From NCBI GenBank assembly GCA_003762715.1, contig RIBJ01000033.1, positions 82,602-146,601 of the forward strand: a stretch of DNA of 64,000 nucleotides, given 5' to 3'. This DNA is from Muribaculaceae bacterium Isolate-104 (HZI). GTDB lineage: Bacteria > Bacteroidota > Bacteroidia > Bacteroidales > Muribaculaceae. Shown piece by piece: positions 17,414 to 27,746 of the stretch. The notes under the pieces were generated by a model. It was not told the DNA's origin, ran no database searches, and saw only the letters and a program-made list of their open reading frames with translations. How positions within the stretch are numbered: position 1 is the stretch's first letter; every line of letters begins with the position of its first letter. Position numbers and translations under genes: made by a program.

Positions 17414-18400
17414 GTGAGACCTTCGGAGAGGCAAATAACGGCAGTGTTGAAATCACGAGGCTTTACATGGCTTCTGATTGTCACCTCGCTTGTAATGGGC
17501 TGGGTGGCTTATAATGCCGGCATCGCCGATGAGGCAATCACTGTAGATTCGATGTGGCTCCCGGACCCGGAGCGCTGGATTGCGAGCCGTTGGGCTTCTG
17601 CTCTGTCGTCGATAGTACTGACAGGAGGATGCTGTATACTGATGGCGTTTATTAATAAGGTGCATAACCTTATGCGTACAGTGTCGCTGCTGTTTGTCGG
17701 GCTATTTACAATAATGCTTGCCGCAACTCCCAAAATCTTCATCGCTTTCGGCAGCGGTACGGTTTTGGTTTTTGCGGTATTGCTGTCTATACTGCTGTTG
17801 TATTCCATATATGACAGCCCGGACAACACGCGGCGTCTGTTTATGGTGTTTTTTATACTTTCGTGCGGCGCAGTGTTCGATTACGCTTTTGTTCCATATA
17901 TTGCAGTATTCATTATAGGCGCAAGGCAAATGAAGTGTCTTGACTGGCGCAGCTTTCTTGCCGCAGTCATAGGAGTGGTGACACCTTTGTGGATATTGCT
18001 CGGAGGCGGGCTGCTGAGCCTGGAGTCATTCAGAATGCCGGACCCGAGGGCGGTCTATGAGATGTATGACGCCATGGGCAATATAAACACGTTTGTCTGT
18101 GTGGGCATGACAATGGCGCTCGGGTTGATTCTCGGCTCGATAAACCTTATGAAAATAATTGCTTTCAACGCCAGGCGCAGGGCAATGGTAGGGTTTATGT
18201 GCATTGTGGGCATATTGTCCGGACTGTTGTGTATTGTTGATTTTACGAATATATGGGCGTATGTTACGCTGCTGTATGTCTGCGTGGCTTTTCAAGTAGG
18301 GCTTTTCATGCGGCTTTATGAGGCTCGGCGGGCTTACATAGCGGTTCTTGCGGTCATGGTGTTGTATTTGGCGTGTTTTGTATGGACAGTAAGCGTGTGA
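17414..18400 (+). CDS. polytopic membrane protein of unknown function (328 aa)
   Basis: Eight to ten hydrophobic helices span almost the whole protein (for example FTWLLIVTSLVMGWVAYNAG near the N-terminus and AVLAVMVLYLACFVWTVSV at the end). No catalytic motif or known family is recognised. The start is GTG at 17414, 10 bases after purD. The 3' end overlaps the start of pdxB by 19 bases, so the two are probably translated together. A relation to small-molecule transport or envelope upkeep cannot be decided. Confidence 0.7.
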   Translation: MRPSERQITAVLKSRGFTWLLIVTSLVMGWVAYNAGIADEAITVDSMWLPDPERWIASRWASALSSIVLTGGCCILMAFINKVHNLMRTVSLLFVGLFTIMLAATPKIFIAFGSGTVLVFAVLLSILLLYSIYDSPDNTRRLFMVFFILSCGAVFDYAFVPYIAVFIIGARQMKCLDWRSFLAAVIGVVTPLWILLGGGLLSLESFRMPDPRAVYEMYDAMGNINTFVCVGMTMALGLILGSINLMKIIAFNARRRAMVGFMCIVGILSGLLCIVDFTNIWAYVTLLYVCVAFQVGLFMRLYEARRAYIAVLAVMVLYLACFVWTVSV

Positions 18401-19401
18401 AAATAATAGTTGAAGGCAACATACCCTATTTCAAGGGTATGTTTGACAACGTTGCCGATGTGTCATATCTGCAGCCGGAGGATATTACCGCCGGTTCGGT
18501 CAGAGAAGCCGATGCCATTGTCACCCGTACCAGAACGAGGTGTGATGCGGCATTGCTGCATGAAAGCCGTTGCTCGCTGATTGCGTCGGCAACCATAGGT
18601 CTTGACCATGTTGACGTAGACTGGTGCGGTAAAAACGGTATAGAAGTTAAAAACGCGCCCGGATGCAACGCTCCTGCCGTGGCTCAGTATGTGTTTGCCT
18701 CGCTGATAGCTCTGGCAGGCGACCTTAAAGAAAAAACTCTCGGAGTTGTAGGTGCCGGTCATGTAGGCGGCATTATTGCAGACTGGGGTCGGCAATTAGG
18801 CATGAATGTACTCATTTGTGACCCTCCCAGAGCGGATGCGGAAGGTTCCGACGGGTTTGTGACAATGAGTCAGATAGCCTCTGAGTCTGATTTCATAACT
18901 TTCCACACACCGCTTGTCAGAGACGGCAGATACCCTACTTATCATCTTTTGGACAAAGAGCTGGTCGGCTCGTTTGCCAAGTCGCCGGTTGTAATCAATT
19001 CTGCAAGAGGTTCAGTTACAGACACTCAGGCGTTGCTGTATGGTCTGGACTCCGGCAAAATCTCGGAAGTGGTAATTGACTGTTGGGAAAATGAACCGGA
19101 TATAGACAGGCGCTTGCTTGACCTCGCCGCGATAGCCACGCCCCACATTGCCGGCTATTCAAGGCAGGGCAAAATCAGGGCGTCACAGATGGCTGCCCGG
19201 GCTGTATCTGCCCATTTCGGGCTGCCGCTGGACAATCTCGTTCCGTTGAAATATCTCCCGGAGAAAGTAGAGGCTTCAGACATAAAGAAGTCATACAACC
19301 CCTTGATAGACACGGAAGCTCTTAAAGCCGCGCCGGAGACATTCGAGTGTCTTCGAAACAACTATGCTTTGCGGGAAGAAGTGCTTTTTAATGAACCATA
19401 G
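18382..19401 (+). CDS. pdxB: 4-phosphoerythronate dehydrogenase (339 aa)
   Basis: Oxidises 4-phosphoerythronate in the DXP-independent branch of pyridoxal phosphate synthesis. The start is ATG at 18382 (MDSKRVKIIVEGNIPY); a GTG at 18373 is possible. The N-terminal KIIVEGNIPYFKGMFDNV aligns with the opening of E. coli PdxB. The NAD-binding Rossmann motif is TLGVVGAGHVGGIIADWGRQ (about residue 119), followed by NSARGSVTDTQALL and the catalytic His in TPHIAGYSRQGKIRA. The C-terminal dimerisation segment is present. It overlaps the end of the membrane protein gene upstream. Confidence 0.88.
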   Translation: MDSKRVKIIVEGNIPYFKGMFDNVADVSYLQPEDITAGSVREADAIVTRTRTRCDAALLHESRCSLIASATIGLDHVDVDWCGKNGIEVKNAPGCNAPAVAQYVFASLIALAGDLKEKTLGVVGAGHVGGIIADWGRQLGMNVLICDPPRADAEGSDGFVTMSQIASESDFITFHTPLVRDGRYPTYHLLDKELVGSFAKSPVVINSARGSVTDTQALLYGLDSGKISEVVIDCWENEPDIDRRLLDLAAIATPHIAGYSRQGKIRASQMAARAVSAHFGLPLDNLVPLKYLPEKVEASDIKKSYNPLIDTEALKAAPETFECLRNNYALREEVLFNEP

Positions 19402-19419
19402 ACAGAACAAAAATACATT

Positions 19420-20601
19420 ATGGAGAAATCAAACCACATAAGCGACAACATCCGGTATGTAGGAGTCGATGATTTGACAATAGGACTGTTTGAAAATCAG
19501 TATCCCGTTCCGCAAGGCATATCGTATAACTCATATATAATCAAGGATGAAAAGACAGCGCTGCTTGACACCGTGGACGCGGCTTTCGGGCAGGAGTGGA
19601 TGGCGAGAGTGCGGGCTGAGCTTGGCGACTGCACCCCCGACTATCTTGTAATCCATCACATGGAGCCGGACCATTCGGCAAATATCGCGAGGGCTTTGGC
19701 GGAGTTTCCCGAAATGACCCTTGTTGCAAGCGACAAGGCGGTGGGAATGCTGTCCCAGTTTTTTGAAGGTTACGATTTCAACGGGCGCACGATTGCTGTA
19801 AAAGAGGGTGATGAACTCAATCTCGGCAGTCATTGCTTGACTTTTGTGGCGGCTCCTATGGTTCACTGGCCCGAAGTTATTTTAAGCTACGAGGCGAAAG
19901 AAAAGGTGCTGTTCAGTGCCGATGCGTTCGGTAAATTCGGTGTGCCGGGCTATGAAGACGGCTGGACAAACGAGGCGCGGCGCTATTATGTGAACATTGT
20001 CGGAAAGTATGGAGCGCAGACGCAGGCACTTTTAAAAAAGGTGTCATTGAAGGATATAGAAGTCATCGCTCCGTTGCACGGACCGGTGCTGAGTGGCGAT
20101 TTAAGCCGTTACATATCGCTGTACGACATCTGGAGCTCCTACCGTCCGGAACAAAACGGAGTTTTGGTAGCCTATGCCTCGGTGTATGGCGGTACCCGTG
20201 AATGTGCGCTTGAATTTGCCGACATGTTGCGCGAAGAGGGCATAGACAATGTCGTGACATTCGATTTATGCCGTCAGGATGTGTCTGAGGCTGTAAGTCA
20301 GGCATTCAGGCTCAGTGCAATGGTTCTCGCGGGTGTCACATACGATGCCTCGCTGTTTCCGCCCATGGCTACATTTCTCCATCATCTCAAAATGAAGAAT
20401 TATAGAAACAGGGCAGTGGGTATAATTGAAAACGGGAGCTGGGCGCCGGTTGCCGGAAAACTTATGGCAGAAGCCGTTGCCGCTCTTCCCGGAATAGAAA
20501 TCATTAATCCGAAAGTGACGCTTAAAAGCCGTATGCGACTCTCCGACCGTCCTGTCATGGAGGCGCTTGCAAAGGCTCTCGCCGTTAAAGTAAAAGCGTG
20601 A
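19420..20601 (+). CDS. FprA-family A-type flavoprotein (393 aa)
   Basis: A di-iron flavoprotein of the kind that reduces O2 to water or NO to N2O and protects anaerobes. The N-terminal metallo-beta-lactamase-like domain carries the di-iron ligands HHMEPDH (about residue 79-85), a His in APMVHWPEV, Asp in FSADAFGKFG and His in HGPVLSGD. The C-terminal flavodoxin-like domain (from about residue 248) begins VLVAYASVYGGTRECALEF and binds FMN. No rubredoxin domain is attached, so an external electron donor is needed. It sits 18 bases after pdxB and 12 before RNase Z. Confidence 0.9.
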   Translation: MEKSNHISDNIRYVGVDDLTIGLFENQYPVPQGISYNSYIIKDEKTALLDTVDAAFGQEWMARVRAELGDCTPDYLVIHHMEPDHSANIARALAEFPEMTLVASDKAVGMLSQFFEGYDFNGRTIAVKEGDELNLGSHCLTFVAAPMVHWPEVILSYEAKEKVLFSADAFGKFGVPGYEDGWTNEARRYYVNIVGKYGAQTQALLKKVSLKDIEVIAPLHGPVLSGDLSRYISLYDIWSSYRPEQNGVLVAYASVYGGTRECALEFADMLREEGIDNVVTFDLCRQDVSEAVSQAFRLSAMVLAGVTYDASLFPPMATFLHHLKMKNYRNRAVGIIENGSWAPVAGKLMAEAVAALPGIEIINPKVTLKSRMRLSDRPVMEALAKALAVKVKA

Positions 20602-20613
20602 CACAGACGCTGT

Positions 20614-21528
20614 ATGGCTAAGTTTCAGGTTAATATCCTCGGATGCGGGTCTGCCACGCCAAGCGCGTTGCATAACCCCTCATGTCAGGTTATAGACTTC
20701 CGCGACAGGCTCATGATGATAGACTGTGGCGAGGGCTCCCAGGTTCAGATGCGCCGTATGAAACTGAAATTCCAGCGGCTTACAGACATTTTTATCAGTC
20801 ATCTTCATGGCGACCATTGTTTTGGTCTCCCGGGACTTCTCTCCACAATGGCGCTGCATGAAAGGGGGGGGCGGGTAACCGTTCACATGCCTCAGCAGGG
20901 CATGGAACTGTTCAGAAGCTTTATAAACTACTTTTGCAAGGAGACCCCCTATGACATTGTTTTCAACGCTGTTAGCGGCGATGGAGGAATAATTTACGAA
21001 GACCACGCGCTGACAGTAGAGGCTTTTCCGCTATATCACCGCATACCGTGTTACGGATATATATTCCGGGAAAAAGCCAAATTGCGCCATCTCAACGGCG
21101 ATATGGTGCGTTTTTATAATATACCTGTTGCCAGGCTGCAAAGTATCAAAGAGGGGGCTGACTATGTAACGCCTGCGGGTGACGTTATAAAAAACGATAT
21201 TCTGACAACCCCGGCAGACAAGGCTGCAAGCTATGCATATTGTTCAGACACTATGTTTGACCATAGGGTGGCGCAGGCGGTGCGGGGAGTGGATGTGCTG
21301 TATCACGAGGCAACCTACAGCGACGACTGCGCGACCAAAGCCGCCGACAGGGGACACGCCACCGCCCGTCAGGCTGCCGCGATAGCTGCGGAAGCCGGTG
21401 TCGGCAAACTCATAATTGGGCATTATTCAAAGCGCTATATTGATTATGAGGTTCTTGTCAGGGAAGCGCGCAGTGTGTTTGATAATGTTGCAGGAGCTTG
21501 TGAGGGCATTAAAATAGATTTGTTATGA
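20614..21528 (+). CDS. rnz: ribonuclease Z (304 aa)
   Basis: Endonuclease that trims the 3' trailer of tRNA precursors. The signature SHLHGDHCFGLPGLL supplies the zinc ligands, with further ligands in YCSDTMFDH and IIGHYSKRY. The N-terminus (FQVNILGCGSATPSALHNPS) is typical of the short bacterial form. The stop overlaps the tadA start by four bases (ATGA), which couples two tRNA-processing genes. Confidence 0.92.
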   Translation: MAKFQVNILGCGSATPSALHNPSCQVIDFRDRLMMIDCGEGSQVQMRRMKLKFQRLTDIFISHLHGDHCFGLPGLLSTMALHERGGRVTVHMPQQGMELFRSFINYFCKETPYDIVFNAVSGDGGIIYEDHALTVEAFPLYHRIPCYGYIFREKAKLRHLNGDMVRFYNIPVARLQSIKEGADYVTPAGDVIKNDILTTPADKAASYAYCSDTMFDHRVAQAVRGVDVLYHEATYSDDCATKAADRGHATARQAAAIAAEAGVGKLIIGHYSKRYIDYEVLVREARSVFDNVAGACEGIKIDLL

Positions 21529-21959
21529 ACGAGGATGAAAAATACATGCGCCTTGCACTCGAAGAGGCGTATTGCGCTGAGCGGCAGGGCGAAATCCCCA
21601 TAGGGGCTGTTGTTGTATGCGACGGTATGGTTCTGGGCAGAGGTCACAATCTTACCGAAACGCTAAATGATGTCACTGCACATGCCGAGATGCAGGCGAT
21701 TACTGCCGCCGCACAGACAACAGGCGGCAAGTATCTGACCAAATGTACGCTATATGTTACTGTAGAGCCTTGTCTTATGTGCGCCGGAGCCATAGGCTGG
21801 AGTCAGATTAAAAAAATAGTTTACGGCGCGTCGGATAGCAAAAGGGGCTATTCAACATTCACTCAGTCGCCGTTTCATCCCAAAGCCACGGTATTGTCAG
21901 GAGTGCTTGCCGAAGAGTGTGCGGCTCTGATGAAAAGATTTTTTGCAGACAAGCGTTAG
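21525..21959 (+). CDS. tadA: tRNA-specific adenosine deaminase (144 aa)
   Basis: Converts the wobble adenosine of tRNA-Arg to inosine. Zinc and catalytic motifs HAEMQAI and PCLMCAGA are intact, and the N-terminal [24 protein letters not shown] is typical. It overlaps rnz by four bases at its start and the convergent mutS stop by four bases at its end. Confidence 0.92.
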   Translation: MNEDEKYMRLALEEAYCAERQGEIPIGAVVVCDGMVLGRGHNLTETLNDVTAHAEMQAITAAAQTTGGKYLTKCTLYVTVEPCLMCAGAIGWSQIKKIVYGASDSKRGYSTFTQSPFHPKATVLSGVLAEECAALMKRFFADKR

Positions 21960-24586
21960 TCCTTGCCGGTTATAATCTTTTTTATGTCGTGCAGCTTGTT
22001 TAAAGCCGCCATGGGTGTCAGATTGTTTATATCAGTGCTTGCTATCTCATTGCGAATCTGCGACAGAACCGGGTCGTCGAGCTGAAAGAATGTCATCTGC
22101 ATTCCGCCACCGGTGCCGTTGCTGATATTTTCCAGCGTCTTGCCAATGATTTCCTTGTTTTCGCGGCGGTTGGCTTCCTCAAGATGTGAAAGCACTTTTG
22201 AGGCGCGGTCCACTATGGAGCGGGGCATCCCCGCAAGTTTTGCCACATGGATGCCGAAGCTGTGTTCGCTGCCGCCGCGCGACAGTTTGCGCAGAAAAAC
22301 AATTTTTCCGTTTATCTCGCTGACAGAGACATTGTAATTCACCACTCTCTTGAAGTTCTTTTCCATTTCGTTGAGTTCGTGATAGTGGGTGGCGAAAAGT
22401 GTTTTCGGGTGCATGTCTCCGAAATCATGGATATGCTCCACAATAGCCCATGCTATTGAAATGCCATCGTAGGTGGAGGTACCTCTGCCAAGTTCGTCAA
22501 ACAGAATCAGCGAGCGCTGGCTCATATTGTTGAGAATGGAGGCGGCTTCTGTCATCTCCACCATGAATGTGCTTTCTCCCAACGAAATATTGTCGCTTGC
22601 TCCTACTCGGGTGAAAATTTTGTCGACTATTCCTATTTTGGCGCTTTGTGCGGCAACAAAACACCCTATCTGTGCAAGCAACACATTCAGTGCTGTCTGC
22701 CTGAGCAATGCTGATTTACCGGACATGTTGGGCCCTGTAATCATCATTATCTGAGTGGAGCTGTTGGACAGATTGACGGTGTTGGAAATATAAGGCTCTC
22801 CCGGAGGCAGCTGCTTTTCGATAACAGGGTGGCGACCCTCGACAATGTCTATGTCAAGAGAATTGTCGACAACCGGACGGTTGTACCGGTTCTCTAAGGA
22901 AACGCGGGTAAAGGACAGAAGAACGTCAAGCCTGCCTATTTCAGCCGCATTGCGCAGAATTTCAGGTATGTGTCTGGCAACAGATTCCACGAGTCTGCCA
23001 TAAATGTGGTTTTCAATCACCGCTATTCGTTCCTGTGCTCCCAGAATTTTTTCTTCGTATTCTTTAAGCTCCGGGGTGATGTATCGTTCGGCATTCACGA
23101 GGGTCTGCTTGCGAATCCACTCTCTGGGCACTTTGTCGCGGTGGGTGTTGGTTACTTCGATATAGTAGCCGAATACGTTGTTATAGCCTATTTTAAGGCT
23201 TGATATGCCGGTAGCCTCACTCTCGCGAGCCTGGACTTTCATCAGATAGTCCTTGCCGAAAAAGGCTATCTCGCGCAGTTCGTCAAGTTCTTTGTCAACG
23301 CCTTGTCTTATTACCGGGCCTTTGCCGAGGGCGGAAGGTGCGTCGTCGACTATAGTAGACGCAATGGCGTTGAGGGCTTCCGGGCATAGACTGAGTTTTT
23401 TGCCGGTTTCGGCAACCTCCTGCTGGTCGGCGGCGGTACACAGTTCCTTGACGGGTGCTGTGGCTGACAAGGCGTTGCGTAGCTGGACAAGCTCACGGGG
23501 TGACACTCTGCCGACACCGACTTTTGATACAAGGCGTTCCATGTCGCCTATCTGCTCAAGCCAGTTTTTGAGCTCCTCGCGCTCCTCCGGCTTGCGGAAA
23601 AAGTACTCTACGACATCGAGCCTCCGGTTTATTTCATCGGCATCCTTGAGCGGAAACAGTACCCACCGCCTTAGAAGTCTCGCGCCCATAGGGCTGACAG
23701 TGCGGTCAATCACATCGAGAAGACATTTTCCGTCCTCTCCCATACCCTCTGTCAGCTCAAGATTCCTGACCGTAAACCGGTCAAGCCTCACATAGCGGTC
23801 CTCTTCTATGCGCGATAAAGAGGATATATGGCTTATGTTGGTGTGCTGGGTTATGTCAAGATAATGCAGTATTGCGCCTGCGGCGATAATTGCCGCAGGC
23901 ATATTGTTGATGCCGAAGCCTTTGAGGCTTCCGGTTTCGAACTGGCGCAGAAGTCTTTCCGTTGCCGCCTCTATTGTGAAAATCCAGTCATCCAGACCGG
24001 ATATAAGGCAACGGTTGTTTGCAAGCAGCTCATCGAATTTGCGCTTTTTGTCGTTTTCTACAAGAACCTCTTTGGGCCCGAAGTTGACAAGCAGTTTGTC
24101 GATATAGTCGGGCGAGCCCTGCGCCGAAAGAAATTCGCCTGTGGATATGTCGAGAAATGCGACGCCCATGGGCCCGTTGCCAATGTGCACGGCGGCTACA
24201 AAATTGTTGCGTTTATGGTCAAGGATATTGTCGTTTATGCTGACTCCAGGTGTCACAAGCTCTGTGATGCCGCGCTTTACGAGTTTTTTAGTCAGTTTGG
24301 GGTCTTCAAGCTGCTCGCAAATGGCAACCCGTTTGCCCGCACGTACAAGTTTCGGCAGATATGTGTCAAGGGCGTGGTGCGGAAATCCGGCAAGTTCAAC
24401 AGATGATGCGGAGCCGTTTGCCCGTCGGGTGAGGGTGATTCCGAGAATCTCGGAAGCGGCGATTGCATCTTCGCTGAATGTTTCGTAAAAGTCACCGACT
24501 CTGAAAAGAAGTATGGCATCCGGATGCTTCTGCTTCATTTCCAGATACTGTTTCATCAGAGGAGTTTCGACAACTTTCTTTGCCAT
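21956..24586 (-). CDS. mutS: DNA mismatch repair ATPase MutS (876 aa)
   Basis: Recognises mismatches and starts repair. The mismatch-reading motif is present as VGDFYETF (about residue 32). The C-terminal ATPase has Walker [15 protein letters not shown] (about residue 617), Walker [17 protein letters not shown] and the switch [15 protein letters not shown] linker domain and the C-terminal helical dimer region follow. Full length for MutS1. It lies 41 bases after the DUF2461 gene on the same strand. Confidence 0.95.
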   Translation of the reverse strand: MAKKVVETPLMKQYLEMKQKHPDAILLFRVGDFYETFSEDAIAASEILGITLTRRANGSASSVELAGFPHHALDTYLPKLVRAGKRVAICEQLEDPKLTKKLVKRGITELVTPGVSINDNILDHKRNNFVAAVHIGNGPMGVAFLDISTGEFLSAQGSPDYIDKLLVNFGPKEVLVENDKKRKFDELLANNRCLISGLDDWIFTIEAATERLLRQFETGSLKGFGINNMPAAIIAAGAILHYLDITQHTNISHISSLSRIEEDRYVRLDRFTVRNLELTEGMGEDGKCLLDVIDRTVSPMGARLLRRWVLFPLKDADEINRRLDVVEYFFRKPEEREELKNWLEQIGDMERLVSKVGVGRVSPRELVQLRNALSATAPVKELCTAADQQEVAETGKKLSLCPEALNAIASTIVDDAPSALGKGPVIRQGVDKELDELREIAFFGKDYLMKVQARESEATGISSLKIGYNNVFGYYIEVTNTHRDKVPREWIRKQTLVNAERYITPELKEYEEKILGAQERIAVIENHIYGRLVESVARHIPEILRNAAEIGRLDVLLSFTRVSLENRYNRPVVDNSLDIDIVEGRHPVIEKQLPPGEPYISNTVNLSNSSTQIMMITGPNMSGKSALLRQTALNVLLAQIGCFVAAQSAKIGIVDKIFTRVGASDNISLGESTFMVEMTEAASILNNMSQRSLILFDELGRGTSTYDGISIAWAIVEHIHDFGDMHPKTLFATHYHELNEMEKNFKRVVNYNVSVSEINGKIVFLRKLSRGGSEHSFGIHVAKLAGMPRSIVDRASKVLSHLEEANRRENKEIIGKTLENISNGTGGGMQMTFFQLDDPVLSQIRNEIASTDINNLTPMAALNKLHDIKKIITGKD

Positions 24587-24627
24587 ATCGGTAGGATTTG
24601 TATTGTTAATCGGTCGGAGCTTAGTGG

Positions 24628-25299
24628 TTATTCGTCAATGGAATAATTGAGGAAGTCGACAAACGGTTTTATTGTATGGAATTTTTCAGCGGCGACCAGC
24701 GGCCAGTCTTTGTTCATGAAGAAATCTTTCTCGCAGGGGCAGAATCTTCCATAGTCCTTGCGTCTGAGCAGGTCGGCGTTCGGGTGGTTGCGTTGCCACC
24801 CTTTGGGTATTGTTTTGAGGGTATCTCCCGCCCATAACGGGAAATTGGACTTTAGCTGCGGGTTGTCCATTATTTCCTCAAATTCCTCGATGTTGTCCAC
24901 AATTGCGTGGCGCAGCTTGTTGAGAACCGGCTGTTCTGGGCACCAGATGCCTGCATACAGACCGTTGTCGGCAATGCCGCGCAAGCCTGTCTGTATGTAA
25001 TATCCTGCGCGGTGTGTCTTGCGCCCCCACGGGGAAATCGCCGCGGAGAAAAACAGTTTGAACGGACTTTTGTCCTGGCTGAACCGTGTATCGCGGTAAA
25101 AGCGGTATGCACATGACTTAGCTGTTTGTCCTGCAAGAGCGGGTTCCCACACGGTCATTGCCGCGAGCATGGTGTCTATGTCTTTGAGCCATGCCGCCCT
25201 GAGTTCATCATATTCGGCTTTGTGCTCGGCAAACCATGGACGGTTGTTGTTCAGGCTAAGCTCTGTCAGAAATGAATATAAGTCGGGGATATAGCTCAT
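24628..25299 (-). CDS. DUF2461 family protein (223 aa)
   Basis: A conserved cytoplasmic protein of unknown function. DUF2461 features are clear: [18 protein letters not shown] at the N-terminus, the central [19 protein letters not shown], and GYYIQ. It begins two bases after the stop of the GH20 gene, so it is almost surely co-transcribed with it. No catalytic proposal can be supported. Confidence 0.85.
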   Translation of the reverse strand: MSYIPDLYSFLTELSLNNNRPWFAEHKAEYDELRAAWLKDIDTMLAAMTVWEPALAGQTAKSCAYRFYRDTRFSQDKSPFKLFFSAAISPWGRKTHRAGYYIQTGLRGIADNGLYAGIWCPEQPVLNKLRHAIVDNIEEFEEIMDNPQLKSNFPLWAGDTLKTIPKGWQRNHPNADLLRRKDYGRFCPCEKDFFMNKDWPLVAAEKFHTIKPFVDFLNYSIDE

Positions 25300-25301
25300 T
25301 G

Positions 25302-27500
25302 TCAGTCTTTTTTGCGTACAAACACAAGTCCGTGAGAGTCATTGGAGCCTTCGCCCCATTGTTGTATCTGTAATGTGAACGGAGTTCCCGCCTCAAAATC
25401 AGATACGCTGAACTCGTACTGCACCGGCTCTGTGGTCACTGGTTTGTCTGCGTCAACAGATGCAGAACACTCGTTGCGCTTCATAAGTTTCATGTTGCCC
25501 AGACGGAGTGTGGCATTGCCCTTCAGCGGTATGAATGAGACAACATAGTCGCCGTTGCCGGATATTTTGCCAGTCACGTCTATGCTCCAGGTTGCGGGTT
25601 TGGGCTGCACCTGCATCGGACCCCATTCGGTGGCAAGCCTGCCATATTCGGCATAAGCAGAGTAGTCGGGAGCGAAATATATGGGGAGCGACACCCGCTT
25701 GCCGTCAGCTACAGTAGACGCGTGGAAGTCGGATTTTGATGCGACTTTAACCGGGGCGCCTGTGTACAGAGGCGAGTGTGCTGTCGGATAGGAGCCGTCG
25801 GTTGTGTAGCGTATTTCAGAGCCGGGAAGCGGATTGGAGATAGTGAAAGAAACGCTGCCGTCCGAGTTTTCGGTCATGGACTCTATTTCCGGCTCCGGCA
25901 TACGGTACACCGCACCCTTTGAGTCCAGGCGTGCATAGTGTTTCGACAGCCTTGCCTTGAAGTCGTCATAGTTTCGCTTTGATTCTTTTCCCCATGCAAC
26001 TTCCGCAACGGCAAGCAGGCGGGGGAATGTCAGGTAGTCTACATAATTTTCCGACCTGTTTTCATTTATCTGCGGAAGCTCCTGCAAAACAGTGCCGTGA
26101 ATGAACTGGTCGCTCCACAGACATCCCTGCACGCCAAGAACGGTAGACTCCGGGCTGTAATCGTTTACAGGCATGGAGTAGCATTTTTCCACAGAAATAG
26201 GGGGCATCCATGCGGCGGCCTTGATTTCTCCGGGTGTGGATGACTCAGGGAAGTCAAGATACATGTGGGTTGCGGGGGTGAGAATCGCCTTGTGACCGTC
26301 AGGTACAGCAAAAGTGGAGTCGGCTACATTGTGCCATATAAGGGCTACCACAGGGGTGTCAACCTTTCCTCTGGTAATGATTTCTTCCCAGCCTATGACT
26401 GTACGGCCTTTCTCAGCCATCATCGAGGCAATAACATTGGTGAGCCATCCCTGAAGTTCGGATGCCTTCGTGAGTCCGGCTTCTTTCATCCTCGCCTGAC
26501 AGTCAGAACACTCCTCCCATCGGGAATACACCGCTTCGTCACCACCTATATTAATATACTTTGAGGGGAACAGAGCCACAGTTTCGTCCAAAACATCGCG
26601 AAGAAACTCTATTGAGCTGTCTTTGCCTACGCAAAGCAGGTCGCGGCTTATAAAATGCTGGCGCGGGAGTTCGTGCTGAAGCCCTGTGCAAGACAGCCAC
26701 GGGTAGGCTACTATGGCAGACAGAATGTGTGCCGGTAACTCTATTTCAGGTATGATTTCCACATTGCGGAGTCTGCCATATTCTATAATCTCCTTTATGT
26801 CGTCCTGAGTGTAATAGCCGCCGAGCTTGTTGTGCTCGGGACCGGCGTATGCCCCGACTTCGGTAAGGCGCGGGTATTTTTTTATTTCGAGCCTCCATCC
26901 GGAGTCGTCAATCAGATGAAACTGAAGTTTGTTCAGTTTGTACATTGCCATCATGTCGATATAGTGCTTGACATAGTCTTTGTCGTGGAAATACCTTGCC
27001 ACGTCAAGCATCATGCCGCGCCACGGACGTTCGGGAGCATCTTTTATGCTGACACATAGCGCGCTCCAGTCAATGCCTTTTACGGGCTTGTCGCTGTATA
27101 TCTGTGCCGGGAAAAGCTGCAGCAATGTCTGTATTCCATAAAACAGACCGCCCTTGTCGGCGCCGGTGACGGTTACGCTTCCCGGAGTCACATCCAGAGA
27201 GTAGCCTTCGGGCTGTGTGATTTTTGTCGAGTCCACAAGCAGCATTATTTTGCCCTTGCCTGAAACAGTTTTTAGATCGAGTCCTGTCGAGGTGCCGATA
27301 ATATCTTTCAGGTAAGCGGCGTATTCCTCCAGTCCCTTGCCGTAGCCGATAGTGGTTGAGGGTGAAAGACTGAAAGACCCCGACTTCTCGACTACGCTCG
27401 CCGGCGCGGGAATAATTGACACCGGAACTGCCTGAATGGCGGAAGGACAGGCTAAAGCCAATGCAACAGCTGCGGCTTGTAAAGATAATCTCAAGTTCAT
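25302..27500 (-). CDS. GH20 beta-N-acetylhexosaminidase (732 aa)
   Basis: Removes terminal GlcNAc or GalNAc from glycans outside the cytoplasm. The signal peptide ends near IQAVP. A GH20b domain (about residues 30-150) precedes the catalytic TIM barrel with RGMMLDVARYFHDKDYVKHY and the Asp-Glu pair in NIGGDEAVYSRW (D321, E322), which runs substrate-assisted catalysis. A C-terminal part includes a chitobiase/beta-hexosaminidase C-terminal-type domain (IRYTTDGSYPTAHSPLY) and a terminal beta-sandwich. It heads a leftward unit with DUF2461 and mutS. A second GH20 gene lies at 45465-47696. Confidence 0.9.
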   Translation of the reverse strand: MNLRLSLQAAAVALALACPSAIQAVPVSIIPAPASVVEKSGSFSLSPSTTIGYGKGLEEYAAYLKDIIGTSTGLDLKTVSGKGKIMLLVDSTKITQPEGYSLDVTPGSVTVTGADKGGLFYGIQTLLQLFPAQIYSDKPVKGIDWSALCVSIKDAPERPWRGMMLDVARYFHDKDYVKHYIDMMAMYKLNKLQFHLIDDSGWRLEIKKYPRLTEVGAYAGPEHNKLGGYYTQDDIKEIIEYGRLRNVEIIPEIELPAHILSAIVAYPWLSCTGLQHELPRQHFISRDLLCVGKDSSIEFLRDVLDETVALFPSKYINIGGDEAVYSRWEECSDCQARMKEAGLTKASELQGWLTNVIASMMAEKGRTVIGWEEIITRGKVDTPVVALIWHNVADSTFAVPDGHKAILTPATHMYLDFPESSTPGEIKAAAWMPPISVEKCYSMPVNDYSPESTVLGVQGCLWSDQFIHGTVLQELPQINENRSENYVDYLTFPRLLAVAEVAWGKESKRNYDDFKARLSKHYARLDSKGAVYRMPEPEIESMTENSDGSVSFTISNPLPGSEIRYTTDGSYPTAHSPLYTGAPVKVASKSDFHASTVADGKRVSLPIYFAPDYSAYAEYGRLATEWGPMQVQPKPATWSIDVTGKISGNGDYVVSFIPLKGNATLRLGNMKLMKRNECSASVDADKPVTTEPVQYEFSVSDFEAGTPFTLQIQQWGEGSNDSHGLVFVRKKD

Positions 27501-27530
27501 GATAGAGTACTGTATAGGTGAAATGAGTTA

Positions 27531-27538
27531 CAAAGTTA
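27531..27538 (-). promoter_or_regulatory. -7 element of the GH20 gene
   Basis: TAACTTTG on the minus strand lies 30 bases before the ATG at 27500. No clear -33 element. Confidence 0.5.
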
Positions 27539-27652
27539 GCGAAAAAATATGGTAACAGACAGCGTAATGCCTGAAAAAGCCTCGTGAAACCGGTATGCAA
27601 AAGCCAATGGCGGAAATATTTGATAATAGTTAAAGATTTTTTTCTTTAATCG

Positions 27653-27683
27653 TTGGAATAGCGCTTAATTTAGATTACTTTTG
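27653..27683 (+). promoter_or_regulatory. promoter of the fumarate reductase operon
   Basis: TTGG (27653-27656), 19 bases, then TACTTTTG (27676-27683). This fits the Bacteroidota consensus with one mismatch and gives a leader of about 58 nt. Confidence 0.65.
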
Positions 27684-27746
27684 CAGAAAGTATAACCTTA
27701 GAGTAAATCCAAATTACCGAAATTTAATCCAAATTTTTTTATCACT

